64,000 bases of DNA, from positions 24,563-88,562 of the forward strand of contig BLJB01000120.1 in assembly GCA_013423325.1 (NCBI GenBank). The letters are read 5' to 3'. The DNA is from Usnea hakonensis. Its lineage: Eukaryota > Ascomycota > Lecanoromycetes > Lecanorales > Parmeliaceae. Both the position numbers and the translations under genes were made by a program. The notes under the pieces are model-generated. The model made no database searches, had not been told where the DNA came from, and saw only the letters and a list, made by a program, of their open reading frames with translations. The first letter of the stretch is position 1; the number at the start of each line of letters is the position of its first letter. Shown one piece after another: positions 32,516 to 45,129 of the stretch.

Positions 32516-34048
32516 ATGTCGAAGAGATCTCTAGAAGAGCCAATTGAGCCTCCAAAGCTCAGTGAAAGAGGAGAAGCCGCAGCGGAAGTTAAAGTCACTG
32601 CAAAGCGGCAGAAAAACACCAGTTTGGGATGGATGCCGTCATCCTGGACTACTAAACCAATAAAGCAAGAAGTTGTCTACGATGATCTCGCTGCCGTCCA
32701 AAAGGCTATTGCAAAACTCGAGCGTCTACCTCCCATTGTTACACCTACGGAAATTGTCAAACTCCGGAAGTCTCTGCGAGATGTTGCGCTTGGCAAAGCG
32801 TTCCTACTCCAGGGTGGTGACTGTGCGGAACTGTTCGACTACTGCGAAGAGAATGCCATTGAATCAAAAATCAAACTTTTGCTGCAAATGAGCTTAGTCC
32901 TAATTTGGGGTGCAAATAAGCCTGTCGTACGTATTGCAAGGATGGCTGGTCAGTATGCCAAGCCGAGATCAAGTCCTACAGAGATGCACGAGGGAAGAGA
33001 GATCCCGTCTTTCCGTGGAGACATCCTGAATGGGTACGAGGTAGAAGACAGAACTCCAGATCCAGCGCGCCTAGTATCTGCCTACCATCACTCTGCGGCA
33101 ACGCTCAATTTCATAAGAGGATCAATAGCATCAGGCATCGCTGATTTACATAATCCGTTAGACTGGGAGCTTGGACACGTGAGAGATGAAAAGATCCGAG
33201 CTCAGTACACCACAATTGTCGATAGCATCACAGAGAGCCTTCGATTTATGCGGACGGTGGGTGCAGACAGCAGTGCAAGTGGTCTAGAAACCGTCGATCT
33301 CTATACTAGCCACGAGGGTTTGCTATTGGAGTACGAGCAGAGTCTTACAAGGAGACTAAAGCATCCACCCTCTCATCCGTCCTTTTTATCAGCCAGAACA
33401 CCGTTAGATCGGCAAGTAAACGGCCACCAAGAGTCCGCCAGCGACGGCAAAGGCTGGTACGATACATCTGCACATTTCCTATGGATCGGTGATCGCACAC
33501 GCCAACTCACTGGCGCACACGTCGAATTTTTCCGCGGTCTCGAGAATCCTATTGGTATCAAAGTTGGACCCACGATGGCATCTCCGGAACTTATCGCCCT
33601 CCTCGATGTGGTCAATCCATTAAAAGACATTGGAAAGGTCACCTTAATCACCCGTTACGGCGAGCATGAAATCACTTCATTACTGCCAGGCCACATTGAA
33701 GCCGTGAAAAAGGGTGGCCATGTAGTCGTATGGCAATGCGATCCCATGCATGGAAACACAAAGAGTACGCCTTCTGGGGTGAAGACCAGGCAGTTCTCAA
33801 GTATTTTGAGTGAGGTGAGCAGTGCGTTGAGGATTCATAGAGAGCTGGGCAGTTTCTTGGGAGGCGTGCACCTGGAGTTGACTGGGGAGGCGGTAACGGA
33901 ATGTGTTGGCGGAAGTGAGGGGTTGACAGAGGGGGATCTCGGTGTTAATTATACGACTTACTGTGATCCAAGACTGAACGAGAAACAGGCACTTGAGTTG
34001 GCCTTCTTGGTTGCCGGACATTATCGGGATGAGGCAAAAGTCACATGA
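32516..34048 (+). CDS. 3-deoxy-7-phosphoheptulonate synthase, class II (plant type)
   Basis: Single exon, 510 aa from the ATG at 32,516. It condenses phosphoenolpyruvate and erythrose 4-phosphate, the first step of the shikimate pathway. Class II motifs are clear: LLQGGDCAE (about residues 98-106), VVRIARMAGQYAKPRS, SFRGDILNGY, DLYTSHEGLLLEYE, HFLWIGDRTRQL, NPIGIKVGPTM, and the metal-binding WQCDPMHGNT. It is unrelated in sequence to the yeast Aro3/Aro4 class I enzymes, which most ascomycetes also carry. Enzymes of this class occur in some filamentous fungi (for example Neurospora). The N-terminal 45 residues are Lys/Glu-rich and do not look like a targeting peptide. Whether it serves bulk aromatic synthesis or a special pathway is not shown by the neighbours. 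Confidence 0.93.
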   Translation: MSKRSLEEPIEPPKLSERGEAAAEVKVTAKRQKNTSLGWMPSSWTTKPIKQEVVYDDLAAVQKAIAKLERLPPIVTPTEIVKLRKSLRDVALGKAFLLQGGDCAELFDYCEENAIESKIKLLLQMSLVLIWGANKPVVRIARMAGQYAKPRSSPTEMHEGREIPSFRGDILNGYEVEDRTPDPARLVSAYHHSAATLNFIRGSIASGIADLHNPLDWELGHVRDEKIRAQYTTIVDSITESLRFMRTVGADSSASGLETVDLYTSHEGLLLEYEQSLTRRLKHPPSHPSFLSARTPLDRQVNGHQESASDGKGWYDTSAHFLWIGDRTRQLTGAHVEFFRGLENPIGIKVGPTMASPELIALLDVVNPLKDIGKVTLITRYGEHEITSLLPGHIEAVKKGGHVVVWQCDPMHGNTKSTPSGVKTRQFSSILSEVSSALRIHRELGSFLGGVHLELTGEAVTECVGGSEGLTEGDLGVNYTTYCDPRLNEKQALELAFLVAGHYRDEAKVT

Positions 34049-34396
34049 TCTTGAGTACTGGATAACCTACTCTACTGATAAAGTGAGACGAAGGAAGATC
34101 TGGTCCAGGTATTGAAGCTCCTCGATATTGCAGCTATTCGGAGAGCCGGACTATCCATTTGCGAATTGGACATGCTGCAAGGCGTGCGAGGTAAAAGTGC
34201 ATTCGATCAGTAATCGTCATGTTTTGCGCTATCTCCAGATGGATTAGCGTCAAAGTGCTAGCGTTTGTGGTTGCTATCCGACGAACGCGGGGAAGATATC
34301 AACAAACAACATCTTAAGTGACTAGCAAATAATCGTCTGCTCTCAACATTCGACCATAGTTTTTCCATCTTCAAAAGGAGAAATTTTATTGCCTCG

Positions 34397-37300
34397 ATGC
34401 CCGCCACACAAGCTGCGAAGCGGAAAAAAACCGCAGACATGACAGACTCTCCTCCCAAACGTGTTACGCGTGCTCGCGCGAAGAATGCGGATGCCGACGA
34501 AGAACCTTCGAAGCCCAAAGCGACTAAAATCACTACGGCCTCTGCCAAAGCCGCCGCTGTAAAGAAGAAATCAACAGTGCAAAATAAAACAATCAAACGC
34601 AAAACAAGAGCCGACGAGGGTGCTGAAGTGAGTGAGAGATCAATGGTGGAACAGGAACCGACGGCCGAGCCTTTGAAAGCAAAAGGACGACCAAAAAAGG
34701 ACGTAACAAGCAAGAAAGACGAAGACCAGGTGTCAGACGCGCCAAGGACTAGAAATCGTCCAACAAAGGCGCCTGCAGCAGAAGTGCACAAGCCGGAAGC
34801 TCCAAAGACACGAGGCCGTCCTAAAAAAACAGCAGAAACATCGGCTTCGCTGCCGGAAGTCCAGGACGAAACAAAGGCTCCGGAGCCTGTAAAGAAGACA
34901 TCTCGTGGCCATCTAGCCACCAATGCCTCAAAGATACCATCCGTCGCCCCAGCTACCAGACCAGCGGCAGGCGCGCCAAAGAAGAGGGTCAAATTTCAAC
35001 AGGAACCAGACAAGGAAAACATTCCAATCGCGACTGAGCAACCCAAAAATCTTGCTACAAAGCCGACAGGATTGAAAGCAAAGCCAGTACGCAAACCAGC
35101 GGCAGCAAGAGCTACTACACGTGGTAAACAAGCTGCCCTGCTAAAAGCTCACGAAAGTCACGAGGTCGAGAAGGATATGCCATTGTCGCCGAAAAAAATC
35201 AATCAGGTAGCCAAGAGCGACCCAATAGTCTCGGAGGACGAGCTCGCTGGCGAGAAAACACCGGCCAGAGCTTCTAGCAAGTCTCCCGCCAGACCGGTCA
35301 ACAGTCCGGTCAAAGATCCTGGCAGCGCCCTTAAATTGAGCCTTGACCAGAGTACTGCGCCATCCTCCCCTTCGAGGCCTACGGCGTCGAACATCCTTGA
35401 AAGTCCAGCTCGGCGACCTCCACCATCACCGTTCAAGGACGCGCTCAAGACATCTCCTAAGAAAGTGTATCTCGGAGAAAGCATAGCTCAGCCTCTGCTC
35501 CTGTCATCGCGTACTCCCCTGAAAAGCTCATTGCTGCAAGATTCACCAAAAAGAGGAATCCTTGGAAACAATATGACGCAGCCAATACTTCTTCCTTCCA
35601 AGTCACCATACAAAACATCGCTGCTGCAAGAATCGCCAAAGAGAGTAAGGATTGAAAACACAACAACTCAGCATGTGCTTTCTCCTTCCAAGGCACCTTT
35701 GAAAGCTTCGCTGCTGCAATCTCCTGCGCGCCGTCCAATAGCTTCCTCTATGAAACTAACTAGTGTAGGATCGCCACTTAAGTCTGGTGTGAAAACTTCA
35801 GCAGGTCGCGCCGCCATCGCCTCCAGACAAACCAGTCCCTCGAAGGCTCCCAGCTTTTCGAGGGAGGAGGTCACCTGCAGTCCCTTCCGAGCTGCCAGGT
35901 CTCTAGAGCCGACTATCATTGTTCCTACTCTCCCAGATGAAGAACGCCCAGTAGACCCTGAAGAGATAAACTTGCCCGAACTCTATCCAGAAATCCCGGG
36001 CGTGGACGCTGACGCAAAAACTGGGTCGCCCTTGCTAGCTCCGGCAACCACCTTTGAGGAGCCTGTATCTTTTGACGATACCATCATCGATCAAGATGAG
36101 ACTGCCGCTTGCGACAACGGAACTCTAGGCACCTTACAGCAAGCGGAGACCCCAATGAAACTCAAGGGTCCAGCCTTCGCGCTTGATTCCGCAGCACTGA
36201 GAAGAATTTCTATCGAATCTGGATCTGAAGACGAACTTGCATCACCAGACAAAGGATACGGAGTCACACCACTGCGTAGACATGGAATTTCCACACAGGA
36301 TTTTGGCACACCTGCCGTCATTAATTGTCAAGGCTCAGATATGTCTGAAGATCAACTGTCCTTTACCCCACTCGCGGAACAATTGAACTCGTGGGGTGCA
36401 TCTAGCCCTGGAAAACAGAGTGCAGCACATCGTCCTCGTCAAATCCGCGGAATGTTTTCACTTGGAGGTGCAAGTACAGTTGTAGCTCCTGAGCCAGCAA
36501 TCACTGAGAGTCCAACGAGATCTCCGGCCAAATCTTCGTTCTTTGAAGATGAGATGATAATGCGTGATGGCGAACAAGACGTTGCAGATACATCTTTTAC
36601 AAGCGTGGACGTAGACAATGAGCAGAATGTTGCAGCCTTGCAGATCAGCCAAGAGTCGCAAGCATCGGAAGAGTATGGAGATGAAAATGTCATGCCATCG
36701 GATGCTGAAATATTGCGGGCAGAGCAGGATCATACTTTGACTTGCACACCAGCAAAAGTATTCACCCCTGCTAAGAAGATCTCCCAACAATCTCGAGAAA
36801 TTCACACCGTCTCCAAAGTCCCTCTACGTGCTTCCGCTGAGGATTCTCCTGTCATCAAGACACGCCAACGAAGTCGATCCTTGGGAGGCCCTCTGTCAGT
36901 TGTCAGTGAGCATTATCAAGATAGCGCTGAGCAATTGGACGTTCTGGATAAATCCCACGATGAGAATATGACCCTTGGTCAACCAGCTACACCAGTGCTC
37001 GCAGCGACTACTATCCCCCAAACTCCTAGCAGTGCTATAAAGCTGGATTTTGAGACTCCCGCGCGAACTGTGCGGAAAGGAGTCGTTCCAGATGTTCTTC
37101 AAGGTGCCGTTGTCTTTGTTGATGTGCACACATCTGAAGGAGCGGACGCTAGTGGGATCTTCATCGATCTTTTGACCCAAATGGGTGCTCGCTGTATCAA
37201 GCAGTGGTCCTGGAATCCTCGAGCGAGCGTGGGGAATTCTCTAAATAACAACACTCCACAGACAAGTTCGCCGGATACTACAAAAGTCGGTATTACTCAC

Positions 37301-38001
37301 GTTGTTTATAAAGACGGTGGAAAACGGACGTTGGAAAAAGTCCAGAGCAGCAACGGTGTAGTATTGTGTGTCGGCGTTGGCTGGGTTCTTGAGTAAGACA
37401 ATACATCCCTAGCAGGTAATATCGTTTTGCTAATACCACTAGTTGCGAGCGTGAGGATAAATGGCTAGACGAACGGGACTATGCCATTGACACATCTATG
37501 GTTCCTCGTGGTGGCTCTCGCCGCCGCAAATCAATGGAGCCGCGAGCGCTTGCCAACATTAACGGCAATTTGGTTCCCGCTTCGATGGAGACACCGGCCA
37601 AGATCTTCCCAGAGAATGACATGTCGCCTACGAAAGAGTTTCTCACCTTCGATACTCCTGCTTCTCGCAGAGAAACCTTTATCATAGAAAGGCATACACC
37701 GCAAGAACAGGAGCAACCGGTAGCACCGGCAACCCCCATGGCGGCCTCGGGCCATGACGATATGCTCGAAGACGGCTCCACATGGGCCTCGCCCACCACA
37801 CCGTACTACTTATCCAAAGGCGCACAATTGGTGCAGCGCACGTGCCCGCCAAAGCGGCTCGGTTTTCCCGTCAGTGGGGAAGTCGATGATCAGCCTGATG
37901 AGACGGTTCGAAGAAGGCTTCTGGAAGCGAGAAGGAAGAGTATGCAGTGGTCATCAAGGATCAGAAGTCCATTGGGAAGAACGGTTAGCTATGGGAAATG
38001 A
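34397..38001 (+). CDS. AT-hook and BRCT-domain nuclear protein
   Basis: Two exons (34397-37392, 37443-38001), 50-bp GTAAGA...CTAG intron at phase 2, giving 1184 aa. The N-terminal 300 residues are strongly basic with repeated AT-hook-like cores (KGRPKKD, RGRPKKT) and PPKRVTRARAK. A long disordered Ser/Pro region follows, rich in SPxK/SPxR and TPxK sites, typical CDK targets (SPKR, SPAR, SPSK repeated at residues about 360-470). A partially repeated block there reads LLQ-(D/E/-)SPxR three times. A single BRCT domain lies near residues 895-1020: LQGAVVFVDVHTSEG, MGARCIKQWSW, THVVYKDGGKRTLEKV, VGVGWVLDCEREDKWLDE. The layout recalls fungal microcephalin-like and Brc1-type BRCT proteins in chromatin and mitotic control. 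The exact orthology is not settled. Confidence 0.8.
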
Positions 38002-38741
38002 GGGACTGGACTTGGAGTATTTGGATTGGGCGTTTTCGCTTGCAAAATGTTTCCTTAGTCTGTCGCTATAATTCACAACGAACACAATGCCAGTTTGAAA
38101 TGTAGTGTCGTTGTCATTGCTCTAGTCACCTTTCCCGGAAACTAGAGCTCATGAATCGCGCGCTGTAAGGGTAGGATGATATAGTATGAGTGATTAGAAA
38201 GGGGGAATTAGGTCTGGAATGGAAAAATGTGTATTGGATTTGCGGCTTATATGCAAGGTATGGGTTATACGGGCCCAAGACATGAAAATGGGTAGGGCGT
38301 TCGATGTGCCGTTGAGAATCGGGGTAGAGTGTAGGGGCTAGTCGAGCGTTGTAGGAGTCTCAAGCAATTGGACGATTCTGGTTCGGCCATGGATTGGGTG
38401 ACGATGTCTATCTATGATACAAAAGTCCGCATGCGTATCGAATGGGAAACCGAAACACTCAGCGAGGACGGGGAGCCCCGCTTGCTGCAGTGGTTCCTCC
38501 AAACGCAAGCCCACTCGACCTTCTCCAACAGAAAAAGGACACCGCACCCTCATAGGGACACCAAGAAACTGAAAAACGCCTGCCTCGCTATGTAGTAATA
38601 CTGACCGACATAGTAGTGTGAAATCCTGTTCCATGCATTGGGTATCTTACCGGGTAAAAGCCCCTTCCATGCATGTAATTGCGCCAGATACACCCCGCTA
38701 TGCTTCGTCACATTGCCCCTCGTAAACGCCGGAAAAATGTT
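38002..38741. other. Convergent intergenic region
   Basis: No supported gene between the two convergent 3' ends. Confidence 0.5.
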
Positions 38742-41700
38742 TTAGTGTCGTGCCGCACTCTTTCGCTTCTGTCCTCGTTGGGAGCCCCCTGGTCGTGACC
38801 CCGGTAAGGGTGGATAGCCATAGGTCTCGGCCTTTTCCTCCTCCTCGACATTTCTTCCCCCCGGTCGTGCTGCGATGACGTTGCCACGTCGGATCACCGG
38901 CGCCTGGGCCGGCGCATTAGAAGGCAGCTGTGGAGGAATGGGAAATGTAGGGACAGGAAACCCGACAGGAGGAGGGCCCCATTGTTGCATCTGGATTGGC
39001 GGCCCGTAATACCGGTTCATGTTAGCTTGAACGTCACGGTCTCGTTTCTCCCTCATTGCACGGATCTCAAGCTGTCGATAGAACGCCAGTCTAGCTTTGG
39101 CCTCTTCCTGAGGTATGATCGTGTTGACCACAGGCTTCGCAATAGCCATAAAGCGCCTCAAATCAGCTGCCAGTCGCTGCCCCTTCGCTGATGCATAGAA
39201 GTACTGCTTCATGGTCCCCCCAGGGTGGCCACGCCAACCATTGTAAGCCATGATCTGGTTAACGATCATGTTGACTTCCGTCTGGACCTCGACGTCTGCT
39301 TTAGAGGCTGGAGACGATAGGCTCTGGTCAGGAGAACTCATTCTTATCTTCTTGCTTGGTCTTGGTACCTTTCCACCATTTCCTACAGTCAGCAACCAAT
39401 CGATGTTTTCCATGGTCGTAAAGTCCCCAAGGCGTTCACCTGTAAAGAGTTTGTGGTTCTCCGATGGAGGAGCAACACTGTGATTGTTAGTCTTTGATTT
39501 ATCCAAGTCATCGTCGGTGAAGTCGTCGTCGCTGCCTTTTTGGACGATATTGCTGCCGCCGTTCTGTTTGTTTGCTTCACCAACATTTATTTTACCCAAG
39601 TCAATGGCGTTTTCCTGATTTTCTTTGCTGACAGCTTGGCTGTCGGCTTCGTCGCCTGCTTTGCTCATCTTTTGTCCCCCTTTGTCCATGTGTTGGTCAC
39701 TATCCTTTCGAGTTACTTTGTGTGCGTTCTGATCTTGCGTCCTGATGTCTTGGCCACCAGATCCATCCGTCCCCTTGCCGTTTTTGAGCGCAACTCCGAT
39801 GATATCCTGGTGTGGTCCATGGGCTACTTTATCGCCACGGTTGCTTTCATGCCCATCGTGCTTCTTGGCTTGATTGACACCGTCGCGGACCAAACTGGAT
39901 CCATTCATCAGATTGAGATGTACAGGGTTGGCGTATGGTGAGGCATAATTTTGATCAGAGTAGGGCGATGCATAGCTATTTGCATTTGTAGGTATGGGGT
40001 TGACCAAAGGCGACGCATAGCTATTCGGATGAATAGGCATAGGATTGGTGAACTGCGGCGCGCAGTTGTTGAGATTCAGACCTACTGGAGAACCATACCC
40101 CATTCCATAGGGTGGTTGCTCGGGATGTGGAAGACCATACGCGATCCCGTAGCCAGTCATCTGGCTCGGGCCAATAGGATTTACACTCATGCTGCCGCTG
40201 CCATAGGATGAAATGTAGTCAGGGCCTGCTTCGCCTTGTTGGATTTGGACTAGAGTCGCCGTTGCTGCTTTAAGGGCTTGAATGACTTCCTCTGATCGCT
40301 TTTTCTTTTCTGAATTAGACATGTCAGTCCATAGAGTAGGATAGCCATAGCACAAGTGACCTACTTAGTTCCTTGGGATCTACTCTTTTGTTCCTGGTGG
40401 TGGCCGTCAAAGAGGCCCCCGCATGAGCTACAGATGTCCCTCCATGGCTTGTAATACCAGAGGTTTCAGAGATAGTTGTGGCTCCAGGAGCGCCCACCGT
40501 AGTTGATGGACGGGACTCATCAGCATCAAAGGCTTCCAACTGAGAGGGATTGTTTAAGATAAAGTTGATGAAAGACATAATTTCTGAGGATGAAGCAAGA
40601 ACCTTGATGGCAGATAGAAATGGGGAGGTATCCTTTCTTTCTTCAAGAGCTGTCTTTAGGATTGCAGCAGAGTTGTGGTCGGCAACACTACCTATACCGA
40701 TAAGCGTATTGAATAATAGCGTCCCACAAGCATTACGCTCCGTAATGTTGTTCGACACATCTGTCGTGTCGGGAGTCCGAAATAGTTCTTGCTTAAGCCT
40801 GTCATTCAATTTGTCTTTCAACCACCACTTGAGGGATGTTGCATCTCCTGACCGCAATGATTTTCCAAGTCCTATAGGAGTTTTGGTACTTAAGCCTACA
40901 ATCAAGGATATTTTGTTAGTTGCTATACTCATTCTAGGTCAGTTGCTGTACGCCAGTAAGTTTAAGGCAACGATAAAGAAACACGAAAGAGAAATGCTCA
41001 TACCACTTGCAGGCTCGTTCCCTTGCATTTGTTGCAGTCTCTTCCTTTCTTTTCCTCTTGTCATACGAGCTTCTTCTACGTTCTCTATAGCTTCATTCAT
41101 CTCTATATGTCTTCCATTTTGTGGGCCAGGATCATTTTTGCCTGGCTCATTCATTCCTGACGAAGCATTCGTCTTTGAACATTTGTTGATCAATTGCGCG
41201 ACCCAGATAGCTAGATTGTGCAAAATGCTTGGTATAGCTCGCAATTCAATGTCAGAGCTAATTGGACACCCGTTTTGCTCCTCGGAGAAGCCGTTTGTGC
41301 GAAGACTTGCTTTGGCTTGCAAAGGAGCGGCATGATCTACTGGAAGGGATTCGAAGCTTGTCTTGGTGGCAAGGTCCTGGTTGTCTGATATCGCTGATCC
41401 ATTGGCAGATCTTCTGATGCTCGTGCGACGTGATTCACGCTCCCTCATTGATAGTTCTGGGGGCAACATGCCTGAAGTCAACTCCCTCCCGTTCTTGAGA
41501 GATCTCAGTGCCGGCAATAAAGTCTTCACTTTTTCCTTGACATCATCGGTGTGAGAGCCTGCGGGACGCCCTCCAATTGGTGTACCAGAAGGCGGCTCGT
41601 CCTCTTTCCCCGGACCCTGCAGCGCTATCTCAGGCTTCTCCTCTTGTCTTGCTGTACCAATATCTTTCACCTCCCCGGGCAATATCTTCGTAAATGTCGC

Positions 41701-41814
41701 ATGGCTCCTGTTCATTTCAGGATCGACTTTGTCTGCCGCATTTCCATTCACGAATTCCACAGCTTGCTTGGCATGAGACCTCCGAGTCCCATAAGTCTTG
41801 GGTCGGGGCGCCAT
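38742..41814 (-). CDS. Large unrecognised nuclear-type protein
   Basis: Three exons (41814-41004, 40922-40365, 40309-38742), introns of 81 and 55 bp, in frame, giving 978 aa. I do not recognise a family. The N-terminus (PRPKTYGTRRSHAKQ) is basic, and a long low-complexity charged region follows. A helical hydrophobic block lies at about residues 275-400 (LVGLSTKTPIGLGKSLRSGD, LLFNTLIGIGSVADH). It is followed by a Gly/Tyr/Pro/Asn region with YASPxxNP repeats (about 490-560). A second conserved-looking block lies at about 790-870 (IMAYNGWRGHPGGTMKQYFY). The C-terminus has a Pro-rich stretch and ends in SQRGQKRKSAARH, a likely nuclear localisation signal. No TM or signal peptide. I infer a nuclear protein. 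It shares a divergent promoter of about 680 bp with SWP1. Confidence 0.7.
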
Positions 41815-42492
41815 ACTCGCTGTTCTTAGCTTGTGGTAGGTCGCATGTCTTCCCTAGCAAAAGTCAGGAGTCAGTCAGACGACTGGATCTCCGAAGGGTT
41901 GGAAAGGGTGGAATCGTCATGGAATGAGATAAAGCTCATGCTTACCGAGATCTAGGGCTTCTACAAACGGGGACTGGATTGATTAGGCTTTTGCTACAAG
42001 TGTGCGAGGATCAGGAATGCATCGCCTAGAAGCAGGGGTTGGGCTCAGAAGGTTGGCGCATCCAGAGAGGTATTTTGAAGTTAAGTGTACGAATGTAGTT
42101 GCAAGTGTCCAGAGAACGGGGTGCTGGTAGAAGAAGAAAGGGCCTCGCTTAACAATTTTAGCTCCGCTTGTCCTCCCCAAACATTTCTACTCTTTACTAG
42201 ACATTTGGTGGCTCTACTTTGGCGGAGCAACTTGATGCACGGTCATGTGGATGCTGCAGCATCACCAACACAGAAGTAGCTCTGGACACGGTGATTTCGG
42301 ATACATCTTCAGAGTGCACAAACATTCTCACAGACAGAAAAGGTAGGCTTGTAAAGTAGGTACCTCGGCAGTGTAAAGGTAGGCCAGAGACTCCGAAGTT
42401 TATCCATTGGCATGGTCTTGGCACATCGAACGGACAGCTGTGTCCTTCCAGTTCTCTCTTTTCCTTACTAACAAACAAACCCACTGCACACC
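41815..42492. promoter_or_regulatory. Divergent promoter region
   Basis: Upstream of the unknown gene (-) and SWP1 (+). Nothing else seen. Confidence 0.45.
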
Positions 42493-43526
42493 ATGCGACT
42501 ACAGACTCCGTTGTTGACTTTTCTACTGATCCTGTGTGCTGCTTCTTTCGGCTTCGCAGCTACGTGGGGCTTTGAGGATGCCACAATCTCCGTAAACAAG
42601 AAGGGAGCTGGGGTAGGGGGAGGCTTTAAAGACAAGTATGGATTCTGTTCTTCTGCAAGCTTCAATGGACACTCAGACTAAAGTGATTTATCCAGAATCG
42701 GGGAAAACAAAGCCCTGCTGAAGCCTGTCACTCTTGGAGCATTGGACACCCTCAAGATACTTTTGACAGCCAAAGAGGACAACAAAGCCAAAAGGCCGCA
42801 TCAGGCCTTCCTTCTTGTCAGAGACCCCAAAAGCGGACTAGACACATCCTTCACATTTCAGGTGAAGGAAAATGGGAAGGGCAAGATTGAACTCGTGATT
42901 CTCCCTGCGCAGCTTGCGGCCTTCACCGTTGACCCAATGATACAGACGCAGAAAGACCTTCCGACTCAATTACTATCCTCGACGGGACCTCTTGATGCGT
43001 CCCTAGTCATAGCATCGTTCGGTTCCTCGAAACCATATAATAGAAAAGCTTTTGATCTTTCTATCGAGCTCGATTCTAGCTCTCCCTTACACACCTCGAA
43101 GAAGCCATTGCGCTATGGGAAACTTCCAGAGATCCACCACATATTCAAAGCTGACCCGAAAAGCCCTCCCATAATCATTACGCTGGTATTTGCAGCAGCT
43201 GTAATAGCGGCACTGCCCATCTTGCTGGGCGCTGTAAGCGCAGCCCTCAGCTAGCCGATTGATTTCGCTGACGAACTTCTGTGTAGTGGATATCACTTGG
43301 CGCAAATCTCAACCACTTCACTAAGGCATTCAGCAGCTCGCCGGTACCGCACGCGCTTTTCTTCAGCTCGATATTAGCTATGGAGGGCGTGTTCTTCATG
43401 TACTACACATCATGGAACCTATTCCAAACACTTCCACCAGCTTTGGGCATAGGATTGGTGACATTTCTGAGCGGAAGCAGGGCATTGCGCGAGGTACAAG
43501 GACGAAGATTTGCCGGACTGCGGTGA
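42493..43526 (+). CDS. SWP1: Oligosaccharyltransferase subunit Swp1 / ribophorin II
   Basis: Three exons (42493-42635, 42696-43233, 43287-43526), introns of 60 and 53 bp, in frame, giving 306 aa. Swp1 is an ER membrane subunit of oligosaccharyltransferase, which N-glycosylates nascent proteins. A signal peptide (residues 1-22) is followed by the fungal Swp1 start TWGFEDATISVNKKGAGVGG, a lumenal beta-sandwich domain (HQAFLLVRDPKSGLDTSF) and RYGKLPEIHHIFKADPKSPP just before the membrane. There are three C-terminal TM helices, split by intron 2 after LLGA. Exon 3 supplies HALFFSSILAMEGVFFMYY and the last helix, ending near GRRFAGLR. Without exon 3 the protein would lack two helices, which supports the splice. 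Confidence 0.93.
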
Positions 43527-43967
43527 GACTGGTCGGCAAATCCAGAGAAAGAGTCCGGAGAGCTTCTACCTCGAATTGTAAGAGAATGTGTATAGCAAAA
43601 GTCGTGCATAGAAGAAGGAATGTTAAATCCTGCAAGTGCATACTTTTCGGGATATCGACCTGGAAGATTGGCTCTTCCGTCCAACAGATATAGGACTGAG
43701 CAATTCAATGGTGGAATACTAAGTAGGTGGCTTTCTTATTGATGAAATGCCGATTCTTTGAGGAGAATTCTTTGAGGAAAGACGTTAATCAAGAGATACG
43801 CTTTTTTGGCAACGATCTGGACTGTAAATCTTGCCTGCAGGCGCTACGTCATAGCTCATTTTTCTATCCAGCCGTGATATAGGACATCGCAATCAAAAAG
43901 ACTTGCCCATGGCCTACCGAAGAAGAAAACTTTGAGACCGATATACTTCGGCACCCTCACACCGACT

Positions 43968-45129
43968 CTACTTCCTCCCCTCAGCCTGCAACTCCTTATG
44001 TGCCTTCCACTATACCATTTCGAGTAAGCATTTCTCCTTGGAGACATATTCTCAAGCATGAAGATCTGTGTGAGAAGCATAGACACTTTTGTTCCTGCTC
44101 AGACATGTTTGGAGACTCGACGCAGGCTGTGAAAGGTGAAGAACTAATATGGAAAGGGTGCTTACATGTCCTTCCGCCCTTCTCCAGCCATTTCTAACAT
44201 TGTACGCCCCAACAGCCGCGACCCCTAAGCTGATCAAGTCCATCTTCCTAGCTTGCATCTTCAGTTTCTGTGCTTCAGCACCACTTATTTCACCCTCCTC
44301 GAGCTCCTTCTGGCGCGTGTGGTGCGCTTTTGCGGATTGGTAGATATTATTTACCGCAGCAACGGTGGCGACGCAAGCGAGACCTGTGTAAAGAAGTTGC
44401 TTCGGAGCTGGCTTTGGCAGTGATTTCTTCCTGTCGTCGTCGTCGTCTGATGACGAGTCACTATCGGTGTCATAGTGTCTAGGAGGGCCGGGAGGGCCTT
44501 GAGAGCGCGGCCTTGGGGCTCCCATGGAGCGAGAGCGATGCCGAGGTCTGGTGTAGATGGGACCAGCGCGGGCTACTGGGAGGTCTTTGTTGTAATGCTT
44601 GCGGCTGCGGATCCGACGCGGGCTGGAGCCATCTGTGTCGGATGAGTCTGATTCCGATCCAGATGATTCACCCCTACGGCGACCTGGCCAAGTCAGGACA
44701 GCATTGGTAAGGATTATACAATGCAAGAATACCTCCATGAGCCAGCACCAGTTCCCGATGTCGTGGATTGGCAGATCTGCTCGATCGACGGGGCCGTCTC
44801 GGAGAGAACTCTCGACCCCGTGTTGGTGGACTACCAAGCTCTACGATTCGACTCTCGTGTGAAAAGCCAGGACCACGGTGCACGTGTTGCCGTACAAATG
44901 CATTCTTGGCCGGCTCATCTCTCAGATCTGGTTCTTGATGACGAGAAGGACGCCTTGGGTGCCATGATTGGAGGTATTCTTTACTGCGTGTTAGAGCAGG
45001 ATCTCATCGTTTGGGCCGTAGAACCCACCCTCTTGTTCGTCGCGAAATTTTGGGAGTTGTACTTTGCGATCAGTCAGATCAAGTCCAATCGACAGGGCCG
45101 CAGAGCTCACCGTTACCTCTATCTGGCAT
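43968..45129 (-). CDS. Ser/Arg/Asp-rich protein with a C-terminal hydrophobic hairpin-like domain
   Basis: A multi-exon gene rebuilt by eye. The first exon starts at 45129 (PDRGN), with introns after 45110, near 45030-44985 and near 44745-44695, and a last intron of about 140 bp before a short final exon ending at 43968. All junctions keep one frame. The third donor is weak (GTTCTA). The body is Arg/Ser/Asp-rich and disordered (RRGESSGSESDSSDTDGSS, RPRHRSRSMGAPRPRS). A conserved-looking C-terminal domain follows: a hydrophobic helix YTGLACVATVAAVNNIYQSA, a charged KELEEGEISGAEAQKLK linker and a second helix KMDLISLGVAAVGAYNV. I know similar fungal proteins only as uncharacterised. Possible membrane or membrane-hairpin protein. 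Confidence 0.6.
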
